Shown: positions 26,258 to 35,734, numbered from the stretch's first letter. The stretch: 64,000 nucleotides of DNA from Shewanella sp. GD04112 (GCF_029835735.1 NZ_JAOEAL010000001.1:3968001-4032000), one strand, 5' to 3'. The notes: generated by a model not told the origin, from the letters alone. Numbers and translations: made by a program.

Positions 26258-27241
26258 ATGCCAAACGTTTTTAATCCGCCTTGGTGGGCCAAAAGTCCCC
26301 ATGTACAAACTATTCTGCCCGTTTTCACTAAAGTGGCCAAACCTGTGCTTGAGCGACAACGACTCGAGCTTCCCGACGGCGATTTTATCGATTTAGATTG
26401 GCAAGCAAAGCCCCAAGTCGGCAAACCCATTGTGGTCATCATTCATGGGTTAGAGGGCAGTGCCCAGTCCCATTATGCCAGACGCATTCTGCAAGCCTGT
26501 AAAGAGCAAGGATTAGCGGCTGTGGTTCACCACCACAGAAGCTGCTCAGGGGAAACCAATCGCCTCGCCCGTAGCTACCACAGTGGCGATACCGACGACC
26601 TGCAGTTTAGCCTAAGCCAGCTACAACAAACGTACCCGCAATCACCTTTATTAGCAGTGGGTTACAGCTTAGGCGGCAATGTGCTGACCAAATATCAAGG
26701 CGAATATCAAGAGCATAGCCTGTTGAGTCGCGCCGTGGTTGTGTCGGCGCCGCTGCAATTATCGGCCTGTGCCAAACGCTTAGAAAATGGTTTTTCCAAG
26801 GTTTATCAAAGCCATTTAATCAAACAGTTACAACATAAGGTCAATCAAAAGCTTGCTGACCCCGATCTTGCAGGCGTGATGGCATTGAGCCCTATGCAAG
26901 TTGCTAATCTCAATACTTTTTATGACTTTGACGATAAAGTCACCGCACCACTCCATGGATTTTTGGGCGTTGAAGATTACTACGCCCGCGCCAGTGGTCT
27001 CCCCTTTATCAAGTGCATCACTAAGCCAACGCTGATATTACACGCCAAGGACGATCCCTTTATGACGGATGCTGTTATCCCACATCCCAACCAGCTTTCC
27101 GAGCATGTGGAATATGAGTTACACGCCCATGGCGGCCATGTCGGTTTTATTGAGGGCGGTACACCTTGGAAGCCGCTCTATTATCTAGAGCGGCGCATTT
27201 TAGACTTTTTACTCGCCAATGATGCTTCATCGGCACCTTAA
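26258..27241 (+). CDS. yheT: YheT family alpha/beta hydrolase
   Basis: 327 aa. The N-terminus (FNPPWWAKSPHVQTILP) and HGLEGSAQSHYAR oxyanion region are typical of YheT/ABHD1-3. The nucleophile elbow is V-G-Y-S-L-G-G-N (~Ser146); Asp (HAKDDPFM) and His (HGGHVGF) complete the triad. Likely an esterase or lipase-like hydrolase, cytoplasmic, substrate unknown. It starts the yheT-yheU-prkB group also found in E. coli. Confidence 0.92.
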   Translation: MPNVFNPPWWAKSPHVQTILPVFTKVAKPVLERQRLELPDGDFIDLDWQAKPQVGKPIVVIIHGLEGSAQSHYARRILQACKEQGLAAVVHHHRSCSGETNRLARSYHSGDTDDLQFSLSQLQQTYPQSPLLAVGYSLGGNVLTKYQGEYQEHSLLSRAVVVSAPLQLSACAKRLENGFSKVYQSHLIKQLQHKVNQKLADPDLAGVMALSPMQVANLNTFYDFDDKVTAPLHGFLGVEDYYARASGLPFIKCITKPTLILHAKDDPFMTDAVIPHPNQLSEHVEYELHAHGGHVGFIEGGTPWKPLYYLERRILDFLLANDASSAP

Positions 27242-27250
27242 GGAACCCTA

Positions 27251-27496
27251 ATGCTTATCCCCTACGATGCTTTACTCCAGCTTCCCAAAGAGACGTTAGC
27301 CAATTTGATCCGCGAATATCTGTTAGGCCAAGTGGAGGATGGTAGTTTTACTAGCCTAGATGAGCAAGAACTATCAGCCGCAATAGTGCAATGCCAACAA
27401 GCACTTAAACAAGGCAAACTCGTCTTGGAATACAGCGAGGACGATGAATCCTTTGCCATTCGCCACGCCGACCAAGTGGCAAAACGGCAAGATTGA
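27251..27496 (+). CDS. yheU: YheU family protein
   Basis: 81 aa, acidic, with the conserved start MLIPYDALLQLPKETLANLI and LVEDG-like motif QVEDGSFTSLDEQ. YheU is a small DUF-type protein (UPF0270) of unknown function. It lies 9 bp after yheT, so translation is coupled. Length fits the family. Confidence 0.9.
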   Translation: MLIPYDALLQLPKETLANLIREYLLGQVEDGSFTSLDEQELSAAIVQCQQALKQGKLVLEYSEDDESFAIRHADQVAKRQD

Positions 27497-27513
27497 CCAC
27501 CAGTATCCCTGTG

Positions 27514-27534
27514 CCGTATAAATAGCTTATACGG
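27514..27534 (+). terminator. Weak stem-loop between yheU and prkB
   Basis: CCGTATAA (27514-27521) pairs with TTATACGG (27527-27534) around a 5-nt loop, then TTTATC. It could attenuate read-through into prkB. Confidence 0.35.
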
Positions 27535-27584
27535 TTTATCGCTCCCAATGAGCGGCTCTTTAGGTTCCTAGCTAGGTAGAAAAA

Positions 27585-28472
27585 ATGTCAGCAAAACATC
27601 CGATTATTGCAGTTACAGGCTCATCCGGCGCAGGAACCACCACAACTACAACCGCCTTTAGCCATATCTTTCGCCAGCTAGGGATTAATGCCGCCTTTGT
27701 TGAAGGCGATAGTTTTCATCACTATACCCGCGCAGAGATGGAAGTGATGATCCGTAAATCCCAGGCTGAGAATCGCAATCTGAGTTACTTTGGCCCCGAG
27801 GCCAATAACTTTGCCCGCCTAGAGCAATGCTTTCGCGATTACGGCGCCACGGGCCAAGGCGAAACCCGCAGCTATTTACATACCTTCGATGAGGCTGTGC
27901 CTTTTAACCAAATGCCGGGCACCTTCACTCAATGGCGTCCACTGCCTGAAAACACCGATATGTTGTATTACGAAGGCTTACATGGTGGCGTAGTCACGGG
28001 CGATGCCAACGTGGCCCAGCATGTGGATTTACTGATCGGCATGGTGCCTATCGTTAACTTAGAGTGGATCCAAAAGATCATTCGTGACACCTCGGAGCGA
28101 GGTCATAGCCGCGAAAAAGTCATGGGCTCAATCGTGCGCAGCATGGACGATTATATTAAGCATATGACGCCACAGTTTTCCCGTACCCATATCAACTTCC
28201 AACGGGTGCCGACGGTAGATACCTCTAACCCTTTTAGCGCCAAAGATATTCCAAGCCTAGATGAAAGCTTTGTGGTGATCCGTTTTCGCGGCATCAACAA
28301 CGTCGACTTCCCCTATTATTTGAGCATGATCCAAGGCTCCTTTATGTCACGGGTCAACACTTTAGTGGTGCCGGGCGGCAAAATGTCCCTCGCAATGGAG
28401 CTGATCCTCACACCCTTGATTAAAGATTTAATGGAAAAACGCCAGCAGCTTAATAGCCCGCAGGCGAACTGA
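27585..28472 (+). CDS. prkB: Phosphoribulokinase-family protein PrkB
   Basis: 295 aa, P-loop kinase with TGSSGAGTTTTTT (10-22) and EGDSFHHYTR. It resembles E. coli PrkB over the whole length. It is not coupled to RuBisCO, and the organism shows no Calvin cycle genes here, so the real substrate is unclear; a phosphoribulokinase label is by homology. The GTAGAAAAA region upstream gives only a weak ribosome-binding site. Confidence 0.9.
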   Translation: MSAKHPIIAVTGSSGAGTTTTTTAFSHIFRQLGINAAFVEGDSFHHYTRAEMEVMIRKSQAENRNLSYFGPEANNFARLEQCFRDYGATGQGETRSYLHTFDEAVPFNQMPGTFTQWRPLPENTDMLYYEGLHGGVVTGDANVAQHVDLLIGMVPIVNLEWIQKIIRDTSERGHSREKVMGSIVRSMDDYIKHMTPQFSRTHINFQRVPTVDTSNPFSAKDIPSLDESFVVIRFRGINNVDFPYYLSMIQGSFMSRVNTLVVPGGKMSLAMELILTPLIKDLMEKRQQLNSPQAN

Positions 28473-28492
28473 GATAGAGTTAACGTTTGACT

Positions 28493-28518
28493 AAAGGCTA
28501 ATGAAATAAAGCCTTTTT
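28493..28518 (+). terminator. Terminator after prkB
   Basis: AAAGGCT (28493-28499) and AGCCTTT (28510-28516) form a 7-bp stem followed by further T residues. Confidence 0.6.
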
Positions 28519-28626
28519 GAGCAATAGATTAAGCTTGATTTAAGCCATTGAAGTTAATCTTGTTGGCATCGGGATTTCAGGCGAAAGAACGATAGTTGGC
28601 ATACTCTTGGGAGTTAATTCCCCCAT

Positions 28627-29013
28627 CTTGATCTGTTGATTCCCTTGGGTGTGCCAACAACCCTTCAAAACAAGTATTAGAAGTGAATTCCACATCCACG
28701 CTTGATCTATCTTGATCTGTTGATTCCCTTGGGTGTGCCAACAACCCCATCTTGCGTTAAGTCTTAGCTGTTAATTCCACATCCACGCTTGATCTGTTGA
28801 TTCCCTTGAGTATGTCAGCAACCCCATATTGCGTTAAGTCTTAGCAGTTAATTCCACCTAAATGCTTGATCTGTTGATTCCCTCAAGTATGTCAGCAACC
28901 CCATCAAAGCTTTTAGTCGTAGTAGTTAATTCCACATCCATGCTTGATCTATTGATTCCCTTGGGTGTGCCAGCAACCCATCTTGCATTAAGTCTAAGCA
29001 GTTCATTCAACTT
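28627..29013. repeat. Five imperfect ~77-bp tandem repeats
   Basis: Units at 28627-28700 (followed by a 10-bp partial unit), 28711-28787, 28788-28864, 28865-28942 and 28943-29013 (last one truncated). Each starts CTTGATCTGTTGATTCCC, contains a small GTTG...CAAC hairpin, a GTTAATTCCAC block and a variable middle. Copies differ by 10-30%. A reading frame crosses them but has no start signal or unit-length logic. The preceding 28519-28626 includes a half-unit (GAGTTAATTCCCCC). Confidence 0.85.
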
Positions 29014-29062
29014 CAATAATCCTTCGAAGCTTTATCACCCCAGATTTTCAATCTGTGCCCAG

Positions 29063-29581
29063 TTAACTGCGAGCTGTTAAGCGCCCTAAGTTTTTGTACA
29101 TCACTCGACAATCCAAGGCGATACCGCGGGGTGAGCAATAGACGGCGTCTTCCTCTAGGCCTTCACCACCAAAACCACAGCGGCGATAAAATTCGACCGC
29201 ATTTAAGGTCGACTCTAATCGCAATTGGGCAAGGCCGAGATTAAACGCTTTTGTTTCAATAAATTGCAGTAACGACTTACCAACACCTAAGCCCATCGCC
29301 TCGGGAGAGACAAACAGCGCCTCAACTTGAGCATAGGGTTCATCCAACATGATGGTGCCCACCACAGCCGGTTCTTGGGTTGTTTCATTAAGGATTTCAG
29401 CCACATAAAAATGTGCGCCCACCATACGACGAAAAGATTCAGTCAATTCACCCTGAGTCCAAATCTGTAAGTCATCTTGAGAATAAAATCCGGCGCAGCC
29501 TTTATTAATCGCCGCATTGCGGATATCCCAGCAGGCCTTGGCATCTAATTGCGTCGCCTTACGTATCCTTAGCATAGTCAT
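29063..29581 (-). CDS. GNAT family N-acetyltransferase
   Basis: 172 aa. The acetyl-CoA-binding segment VSPEAMGLGVGKSLLQFIE (~91-110, Q/R-x-x-G-x-G variant) and the C-terminal FYRRCGF are GNAT features. Substrate not predictable. Start could be ATG 29581 or ATG 29575 (MLRIRKAT). It converges on the tandem-repeat region and lacks an obvious terminator of its own. Confidence 0.85.
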   Translation of the reverse strand: MTMLRIRKATQLDAKACWDIRNAAINKGCAGFYSQDDLQIWTQGELTESFRRMVGAHFYVAEILNETTQEPAVVGTIMLDEPYAQVEALFVSPEAMGLGVGKSLLQFIETKAFNLGLAQLRLESTLNAVEFYRRCGFGGEGLEEDAVYCSPRGIALDCRVMYKNLGRLTARS

Positions 29582-29697
29582 CCCGATAAATTGCCCTAGC
29601 CCTAGCTATGGCCATAACCATAGCCAACCGCTAATACGCTGAATCATAAAATAAACATATAAAGACTCATACTGCCCACCCTTTAATTTTATGCAAT

Positions 29698-29720
29698 AAA
29701 AAACCGCCCGAAGGCGGTTT
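29698..29720 (-). terminator. Terminator of pepB
   Basis: AAACCGCC-CGAA-GGCGGTTT (29701-29720); read on the minus strand the stem is followed by a T run, about 66 bp after the pepB stop. Confidence 0.85.
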
Positions 29721-29786
29721 TAATACAATAAGAAGCGCTACTCGCAAGCTAAGCCGCAAAGGCAAGCTGCAGTCGCAAAGGCAAAC

Positions 29787-31079
29787 TTAGCCTTTAATCA
29801 GCTCGCTGATGGTCAGCACGCCGTGGGTAGTCGCGCCAGCGCCCCATAGTGCAGAAGCCGAATCTTCGAAGGCAGCCGCTAAATCCACGTGTAACCACTT
29901 GGCTTCTGGCGAAACGAAACGCCACAGGAAGCCCGCCGCATTAGAAGCGCCGCCAGCACCACCACCTTTCACAGGGCGGCTGTTTGCGGTGTCAGCATAG
30001 GCCGATGGACACATGTCCTTGTGCCAAGGATCCAGTGGCAATGGCCATACACGCTCGGCCACTGTCGAGGCTTTTTGCTGCGCCAGTTGTAACACTTCAG
30101 TCTGTGGCGAGAAAATCGCGTTGTAGTTAGAGCCCACCGCCATCACAGCTGCGCCAGTTAAGGTTGCCGCGTCGATAATAAAAGGAGCACCCGTCGCAGA
30201 AGCCGCTTGCAGGCCATCGGCCAGCACTAAGCGCCCTTCGGCATCGGTGTTAACCACTTCAACTGTCACGCCATTTTTGTAGGTGAGGATATCACCCAGC
30301 TTATAGGCACGGCCGCTGATCAGGTTTTCAGCGCAGCAGAGAAATAACTTAACGCGTTTGTTCAGACCCGATTTAATCGCTAAACCTAAAGCGGCCGTCA
30401 CGGTGGCGGCGCCGCCCATATCGCACTTCATACCCAGCATGCCTTCAGAGGCTTTAATGCTGTAACCGCCAGAGTCGAAGGTAATCCCTTTACCCACTAA
30501 GGCAACAGATACAGGGGCATCGGCTGACAGCGGGTTAAAGTCTAGCTCTAACATCGCTGGTGGACGCTCACTGCCACGGCCTACGGCATGGATCCCAATC
30601 CACTGCTCTTCTAATAATGCTTCGCCTTCAATAATACGGTAGCTCACCTTAGCGCCACCGAGTTCGGCTAACCATTTGGCCGCTTGCTGCGCCAGTTTCA
30701 CCGGAGACAGATTTTCAGGAGTATCATTGATCAGTTGGCGGGCAAATGTCGCCACTTCTAAGCGACGTTGTAACTCGGCTTGTACTGCGTCATCGCCACG
30801 CCATTGGATCTTGTAACCGGGTTTGGCTGTGGCAAAACCTTGGGCGAAAACCCATTGGCTATTCAGATCCCAAAGAGATCCTGCTAGGGCGACAGTGCTG
30901 ATCCCTTGATTGCGTAACTTACGCGCCGCCATTTGAATTTGGCGCAGCTCATCGCCACCACCTAAGTGGACTAATGCGCCTTCGGCATTGAAGGTCACAT
31001 CGGCTTTGCCCCAATGGACGGCAGGGGTATCTTTGGTTAACTCAACTCTCATCACTTCAGTCACTTTAAGTTCACTCAT
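29787..31079 (-). CDS. pepB: Peptidase B (M17 leucyl aminopeptidase family)
   Basis: 430 aa. The M17 signature NTDAEGRLVLADGL and metal-binding/catalytic GKGITFDSGGYSIK plus GMKCDMGGAATV are present, as is the N-terminal PepB-type domain. The enzyme is a hexameric cytoplasmic aminopeptidase using two metal ions; E. coli PepB prefers acidic N-terminal residues. The start ATG is preceded by AAGGACCCC. Divergent from sfsA. Confidence 0.94.
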   Translation of the reverse strand: MSELKVTEVMRVELTKDTPAVHWGKADVTFNAEGALVHLGGGDELRQIQMAARKLRNQGISTVALAGSLWDLNSQWVFAQGFATAKPGYKIQWRGDDAVQAELQRRLEVATFARQLINDTPENLSPVKLAQQAAKWLAELGGAKVSYRIIEGEALLEEQWIGIHAVGRGSERPPAMLELDFNPLSADAPVSVALVGKGITFDSGGYSIKASEGMLGMKCDMGGAATVTAALGLAIKSGLNKRVKLFLCCAENLISGRAYKLGDILTYKNGVTVEVVNTDAEGRLVLADGLQAASATGAPFIIDAATLTGAAVMAVGSNYNAIFSPQTEVLQLAQQKASTVAERVWPLPLDPWHKDMCPSAYADTANSRPVKGGGAGGASNAAGFLWRFVSPEAKWLHVDLAAAFEDSASALWGAGATTHGVLTISELIKG

Positions 31080-31310
31080 GAGGGGTCCTTATTTTAATTT
31101 GTTCTTGCGCTTATCCCCATGCAAGTTGAGGTGAGAGGTCCTGCATCCTCAGGCTTTTGGGGTATACAAAGTACAACGGGGTTGGCGGCAGTTTACTGCT
31201 AGCAGGCAAGGACTGAAAGCCATCGGCCTAAGTTACCGAGGTAAAATCTGTAAACATTTGCGAAATTTGTTAGTCTTGGGCGCCCAAATCACCTCGCTAC
31301 AGGTTATAGC

Positions 31311-32015
31311 ATGCACTTTAGTCCAGCACTGAAATCGGGAAAATTGCTCCAGCGCTACAAACGTTTTCTCGCCGATGTTCAACTCGAAGACGGCACTGAA
31401 ATCACCCTGCATTGCCCTAATACCGGTTCAATGCGTAACTGCCTGTTCCCCGGTGAAACCGTATGGTTTTCGACTTCTAATAATCCTAAACGTAAATATG
31501 CCCATACATGGGAGTTGATGACCACGCCAACGGGTGGCCTTATCGGCATTCATTCGGGCAATGCCAACGCCATAGTCGAGGAAGCGCTTAATAAAGGTGT
31601 CATCACCGAACTTACAGGCTACGACAGCTTAAGCCGCGAAGTGAAGTACGGCGATGAAAACAGCCGCATCGATATCTTGCTTGAGGCTGCTCAAAAACCC
31701 GCCTGTTATATTGAAGTCAAAAGTTGTACTTTGCTTGAGGATGGCCAAGGTTATTTCCCCGATGCGGTGAGTCTTCGCGGCCAAAAACATCTGCGGGAAT
31801 TAATGCACATGGCCAGCCTTGGGCATAGAGCCGTCTTGCTATTTGTCGTGCAACACACAGACATCCACAGCGTGGCCCCCGCGGCACATATCGACCCAGA
31901 ATATGCTAACCTGTTGAAAAAGGCTGTTTTATCGGGAGTAGAAGTCCTAGCTTATCGCTGTGAGATTTCTGCCAGTGAGATACATCTAGCCCACGCTTGT
32001 CCAGTCCGGGTATGA
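31311..32015 (+). CDS. sfsA: Sugar fermentation stimulation protein SfsA
   Basis: 234 aa, exactly the E. coli length. Motifs: RYKRFLADV, CPNTGSM, RIDILLE, YIEVKSCTL (a PD-(D/E)xK-like nuclease core with conserved E-x-K), and FPDAVSLRGQKHLREL. E. coli SfsA affects maltose metabolism genes and binds DNA weakly; the biochemical role is uncertain. It stands just before dksA as in enteric bacteria. Confidence 0.95.
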   Translation: MHFSPALKSGKLLQRYKRFLADVQLEDGTEITLHCPNTGSMRNCLFPGETVWFSTSNNPKRKYAHTWELMTTPTGGLIGIHSGNANAIVEEALNKGVITELTGYDSLSREVKYGDENSRIDILLEAAQKPACYIEVKSCTLLEDGQGYFPDAVSLRGQKHLRELMHMASLGHRAVLLFVVQHTDIHSVAPAAHIDPEYANLLKKAVLSGVEVLAYRCEISASEIHLAHACPVRV

Positions 32016-32177
32016 TGTTAAGATTCAGTAAAATGCATTTTCATTTCAATTAGCGAAGGCAATCAAAAAATTCTGCCAAGGTGAAATGAAAAATTTGCCT
32101 CAATGTGAAGATTCTGATATAGATAGCGGCCGTTCTTAAGGACGCCCTACAACGCAAATGATGACAGGAGATGCGTT

Positions 32178-32621
32178 ATGCCTGAAGGCACCAAAAAACT
32201 TGGCGTACTCGCTATCGCAGGTGTAAGTCCCTACCAGGAAAAGCCGGGTGAGGAGTATATGAACGCTAAGCAACTGGGTCACTTCAAGATCATTCTTGAA
32301 GCTTGGCGCAATCAGTTGCGTGAGGAAGTCGACCGTACTCTGAGTCACATGCAGGACGAAGCAGCAAACTTTCCTGATCCTGTAGACCGTGCAGCGCAAG
32401 AAGAAGAGTTCAGTCTCGAACTGCGTGCCCGTGACAGAGAACGTAAACTGATCAAGAAGATCGAGAAAACCCTGCAAAAAATCGAAGAAGACGATTTTGG
32501 CTTCTGTGAAACCTGCGGTATCGAAATCGGTATTCGCCGTCTCGAAGCGCGTCCAACGGCCGATCAATGTATCGACTGTAAAACGCTTGCAGAGATCAAA
32601 GAGAAGCAAATGGCGGGTTAA
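32178..32621 (+). CDS. dksA: RNA polymerase-binding transcription factor DksA
   Basis: 147 aa. The coiled-coil tip has the essential acidic pair in HMQDEAANFPDPVDRAAQEE, and the zinc finger is C-E-T-C-x17-C-I-D-C. It binds the RNA polymerase secondary channel and, with ppGpp, adjusts rRNA and amino-acid promoters. Nearly identical to E. coli DksA from LAIAGVSPYQEKPGEEYM onward. An AGGAGA site precedes the ATG. It lies between sfsA and gluQ, the standard order. Confidence 0.98.
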   Translation: MPEGTKKLGVLAIAGVSPYQEKPGEEYMNAKQLGHFKIILEAWRNQLREEVDRTLSHMQDEAANFPDPVDRAAQEEEFSLELRARDRERKLIKKIEKTLQKIEEDDFGFCETCGIEIGIRRLEARPTADQCIDCKTLAEIKEKQMAG

Positions 32622-32757
32622 TCGGCCATCTCGGGCGGGGATTTCCCCGCCTACTTGCTTGTGCGTCTTGCATTAACATCCTCTCGTTTCACTTCGCTTT
32701 TTTGTTCGTATCCCCCTAAAATACAGCCACTTTGACTGGTTATTCCTGCACATTCCT

Positions 32758-33657
32758 ATGATGGCGACTCACTCTTCCAACACTTCTACTTTGCAACCCT
32801 ATGTTGGCCGTTTTGCCCCTTCGCCCTCGGGCGCACTGCATTTTGGCTCACTTATCGCCGCCCTAGGCAGTTATCTGCGGGCACGCTCATTAGGGGGAAA
32901 GTGGTTAATTCGCGTTGAAGATATTGATCCACCGCGGGAAGTTGCGGGCGCAGCCGATGATATTTTACGTACCTTAGAAGCATACGGTTTCGAATGGGAT
33001 GACACTGTGCTGTACCAGAGTGCGCGCACCGAGGCCTATCAAGCCAAGCTAGACAAGTTACTCGCCGAAGATAATGCCTACTTTTGCCAGTGTAGTCGTA
33101 AACAGATCCAAGCCATGGGCGGGATTTACGATGGTCGCTGCCATCAGTTAGCCACACCACATCAATCGGGTGCAATCCGCATTGTAAATCGACAACACGT
33201 CGCCGAATTTAGCGATAACCTGATGGGAAAAGTCGTAGTGGACCATGCCTTTGCCGCGGAAGATTTTATTATCAAACGCAGCGATGGCCTGTATGCCTAT
33301 CAACTGGCAGTGGTGCTGGATGATGCCTATCAAGGCATTACCGAAGTAGTACGGGGCTATGATTTAATCGAAGCCAGTTGTCGCCAATTAAGCCTGTATC
33401 AGACCTTTGGCCTAAGCGCGCCGCAGTGGTTGCACTTACCCTTAGCCTGCTTGACGCCGGGATTTAAGCTATCGAAACAAAACCATGCGCAGGCTATCGA
33501 TAAACAGCATCCACAGGCGAGCCTTAATGCCGCCCTCGCCTTTTTAGGCCAAGCGCCAGTGGAGCCTACAACGGCGCCGCAAATGCTGGCTCAAGCGGTA
33601 GCGCAGTTTCAACTGTCGGCCATTCCGAAACAGCGGGAAATCTTGATAGCGCCTTAA
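32758..33657 (+). CDS. gluQ: Glutamyl-Q tRNA(Asp) synthetase
   Basis: 299 aa, a paralogue of the GluRS catalytic domain. Signature FAPSPSGALHFGSL (HIGH-like), zinc ligands in CQCSRKQ...YDGRC, and KLSKQNHA (KMSKS-like). It attaches glutamate to queuosine-34 of tRNA(Asp), not to the 3' end. No anticodon-binding domain, as expected. Genomic linkage dksA-gluQ is conserved across Gammaproteobacteria. Start ATG ATG at 32758/32761. Confidence 0.95.
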   Translation: MMATHSSNTSTLQPYVGRFAPSPSGALHFGSLIAALGSYLRARSLGGKWLIRVEDIDPPREVAGAADDILRTLEAYGFEWDDTVLYQSARTEAYQAKLDKLLAEDNAYFCQCSRKQIQAMGGIYDGRCHQLATPHQSGAIRIVNRQHVAEFSDNLMGKVVVDHAFAAEDFIIKRSDGLYAYQLAVVLDDAYQGITEVVRGYDLIEASCRQLSLYQTFGLSAPQWLHLPLACLTPGFKLSKQNHAQAIDKQHPQASLNAALAFLGQAPVEPTTAPQMLAQAVAQFQLSAIPKQREILIAP

Positions 33658-33809
33658 CCCCGTGGGGCGAGTTGCGGCCAAAAAGCATCATTTTAGCTGT
33701 GCTAAGTCGTGGCATAGCTCAAAAATCGCGATATACCCATCGGTGCGCAATTGGTATATCATAGCCGCCAGATTTTTAATCACATAACAGATACATTCCG
33801 AGGTGTCCC

Positions 33810-35246
33810 ATTTTTCGCCGTATCAGCCAATTCTGCAAGCAGCTATTTGAAGACGCGCCTAAAACGACCGCTCCGACTCCAGCTCAGATTGAACCCCAAA
33901 CGCCAGAACTCACTTCAGGCGGCTTAAGCTTGTCGCTCGTGCCTCGGGATGCGCATTCGATTTCCCGCAAGCAGATCAGCGAAAACGCACTTAAGGTATT
34001 ATACCGATTGAATAAATCAGGTTTTCAGGCCTATTTAGTCGGTGGGGGCGTACGGGATTTACTCCTCGGACTCGAACCGAAAGACTTCGACGTGGTTACT
34101 AATGCGACGCCGGAAGAAATTAAAAAGCTGTTTCGCAATTGCCGCGTAGTCGGACGCCGCTTCCGCCTCGCCCATATTGTGTTTGGCCGCGATGTGATTG
34201 AAGTGGCCACCTTCCGTGGCCACCATGGCGACAGCAATGAAAAGATTTCTAAAGCCAATGCCGAAGGGCGTTTGCTCAGGGATAACGTGTATGGCGAAAT
34301 CGATGAAGACGCAGAGCGCCGCGATTTTACCGTCAACGCCCTTTACTACGATATCAGCGACTACTCTATCCGCAGCTATGGCGGCGGTATGGAAGATCTT
34401 AAGGCGGGCACCTTAAGGCTGATTGGCGATCCCGAAACCCGTTACCGTGAAGATCCAGTGCGTATGCTCAGGGCTGTGCGTTTTGCCACTAAGCTCAGCA
34501 TGGCGATTGATGAAGTGACCGCTAAACCTATCAAACAGTTAGCACCACTGCTCAAGGATATTCCGGCCGCCCGCATGTATGAAGAAGTGCTCAAACTCTT
34601 CTTCGCCGGCAAAGCCATGGCCAATTTTGAGATGATGCAGGAATATAAGCTGTTCGCACCGCTCTTCCCGCAAGTCGACGCCCAATTAAAAGATGCGCCT
34701 AAAGGCCCTGCGATGAAGATGGTGCAAGCCATCATGAAGAGCACGGACGCGCGCGTGAACGAAGATAAACCTGTCACTCCGTCCTTCTTCTATGCGGCGA
34801 TCCTCTGGTATCCACTACGCCAACGCGCCGAAGATATTGCGGTCGAGAGCGGCCTGACCTTATACGATGCGTTTTTTGCCGCCATGGGTGATGTGATTGA
34901 GCAGCAATGCCAAACCATCAGTATTCCGCGCCGGTTTAGCACGCCTGCCAAAGACATCTGGCAATTGCAATTACGCTTCGATCGCAGCCAAGGCACTCGC
35001 GCCTTTAAACTACTAGAGCACCCTAAATTTAGAGCGGCCTACGACTTGCTGTTACTGCGCGGCGAAGTCGAAGGTGGCAATGTCGCCAAGAGTGCAGCAT
35101 GGTGGCAACAGTTTGTTGAAGCGGATGAGACCGAGCGTTTGAATATCGCCCGCAGTGGTAACAAAGCGGCGGGTAACCGTAACCGCAATTCACCACAGCG
35201 CCGTCGCCGTCGCCCGAGTGCCGCGAAAGCCAAAGCCGCCGAATAA
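33810..35246 (+). CDS. pcnB: Poly(A) polymerase I, initiated at an AUU codon
   Basis: I start the gene at ATT 33810, giving 478 aa beginning MFRRISQFCKQLFED, which matches E. coli PcnB (MFTRVANFCRKVL). E. coli pcnB is one of the few genes known to begin with AUU. The site here has GAGGTG upstream with 5 nt spacing and 40 open codons to the next plausible start (TTG 33930). Nucleotidyltransferase motifs are LVGGGVRDLLLG and DFDVVTNATPEE; the C-terminus is a basic RRRRRPSAAKAKAAE tail. It adds 3' A tails that speed RNA decay. Stop overlaps the folK start by one base. Confidence 0.9.
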   Translation: MFRRISQFCKQLFEDAPKTTAPTPAQIEPQTPELTSGGLSLSLVPRDAHSISRKQISENALKVLYRLNKSGFQAYLVGGGVRDLLLGLEPKDFDVVTNATPEEIKKLFRNCRVVGRRFRLAHIVFGRDVIEVATFRGHHGDSNEKISKANAEGRLLRDNVYGEIDEDAERRDFTVNALYYDISDYSIRSYGGGMEDLKAGTLRLIGDPETRYREDPVRMLRAVRFATKLSMAIDEVTAKPIKQLAPLLKDIPAARMYEEVLKLFFAGKAMANFEMMQEYKLFAPLFPQVDAQLKDAPKGPAMKMVQAIMKSTDARVNEDKPVTPSFFYAAILWYPLRQRAEDIAVESGLTLYDAFFAAMGDVIEQQCQTISIPRRFSTPAKDIWQLQLRFDRSQGTRAFKLLEHPKFRAAYDLLLLRGEVEGGNVAKSAAWWQQFVEADETERLNIARSGNKAAGNRNRNSPQRRRRRPSAAKAKAAE

Positions 35247-35734
35247 TGACTCAGGTTTTTGTCGCCCTCGGGGCTAATCTTGAAGATCCTAAAGCTCAGC
35301 TGGACAATGCCGTTGCGGCCTTGTCCGCCTTAGCTGAAAATCAAAGCCTCAAGGTATCGCCCTATTACGGCTCCGCCCCCATGGGGGACGTAGTGCAACC
35401 CGACTATATCAATGCCGTTGCCAGCTTTGAGACCTCTCTGGCGCCCATCGACCTGTTAGATGCACTGCAAGAGATTGAAAACACTCAGGGCCGCGTCCGT
35501 AAAGAACGTTGGGGCCCCAGAACCTTAGATCTCGACTTACTCTTATATGGCGATGCCATTATCGATGAGCCCAGACTCAAAGTGCCGCACTACGGCATGA
35601 AGGAGCGTAGTTTTGTGCTAGTGCCCTTGGCGGCCATAGCACCGGATCTGGTGTTACCCTGTAAAACGCCGCTACGCAGCCTTATCAGTGAAAAATTCTT
35701 GGCCGAGTTACAACTACTGGGCAATGATCATTGA
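35246..35734 (+). CDS. folK: 6-hydroxymethyl-7,8-dihydropterin pyrophosphokinase
   Basis: 162 aa. HPPK motifs: ALGANLEDPKAQL and the catalytic RWGPRTLDLDLLLYGD. It transfers pyrophosphate from ATP to the pterin in folate synthesis. Its ATG overlaps the pcnB stop (TAATG), implying translational coupling, and panB follows by ~56 bp. Confidence 0.95.
   Translation: MTQVFVALGANLEDPKAQLDNAVAALSALAENQSLKVSPYYGSAPMGDVVQPDYINAVASFETSLAPIDLLDALQEIENTQGRVRKERWGPRTLDLDLLLYGDAIIDEPRLKVPHYGMKERSFVLVPLAAIAPDLVLPCKTPLRSLISEKFLAELQLLGNDH

Noticed and set aside
28627..29013. CRISPR array
   Set aside because: Units are contiguous with no unique spacers, they are ~77 bp rather than 23-47 bp, and no cas gene is near.
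28862..29080. Open reading frame running through tandem repeats
   Set aside because: No start signal, and unit lengths (74-78 bp) do not keep the frame between units.
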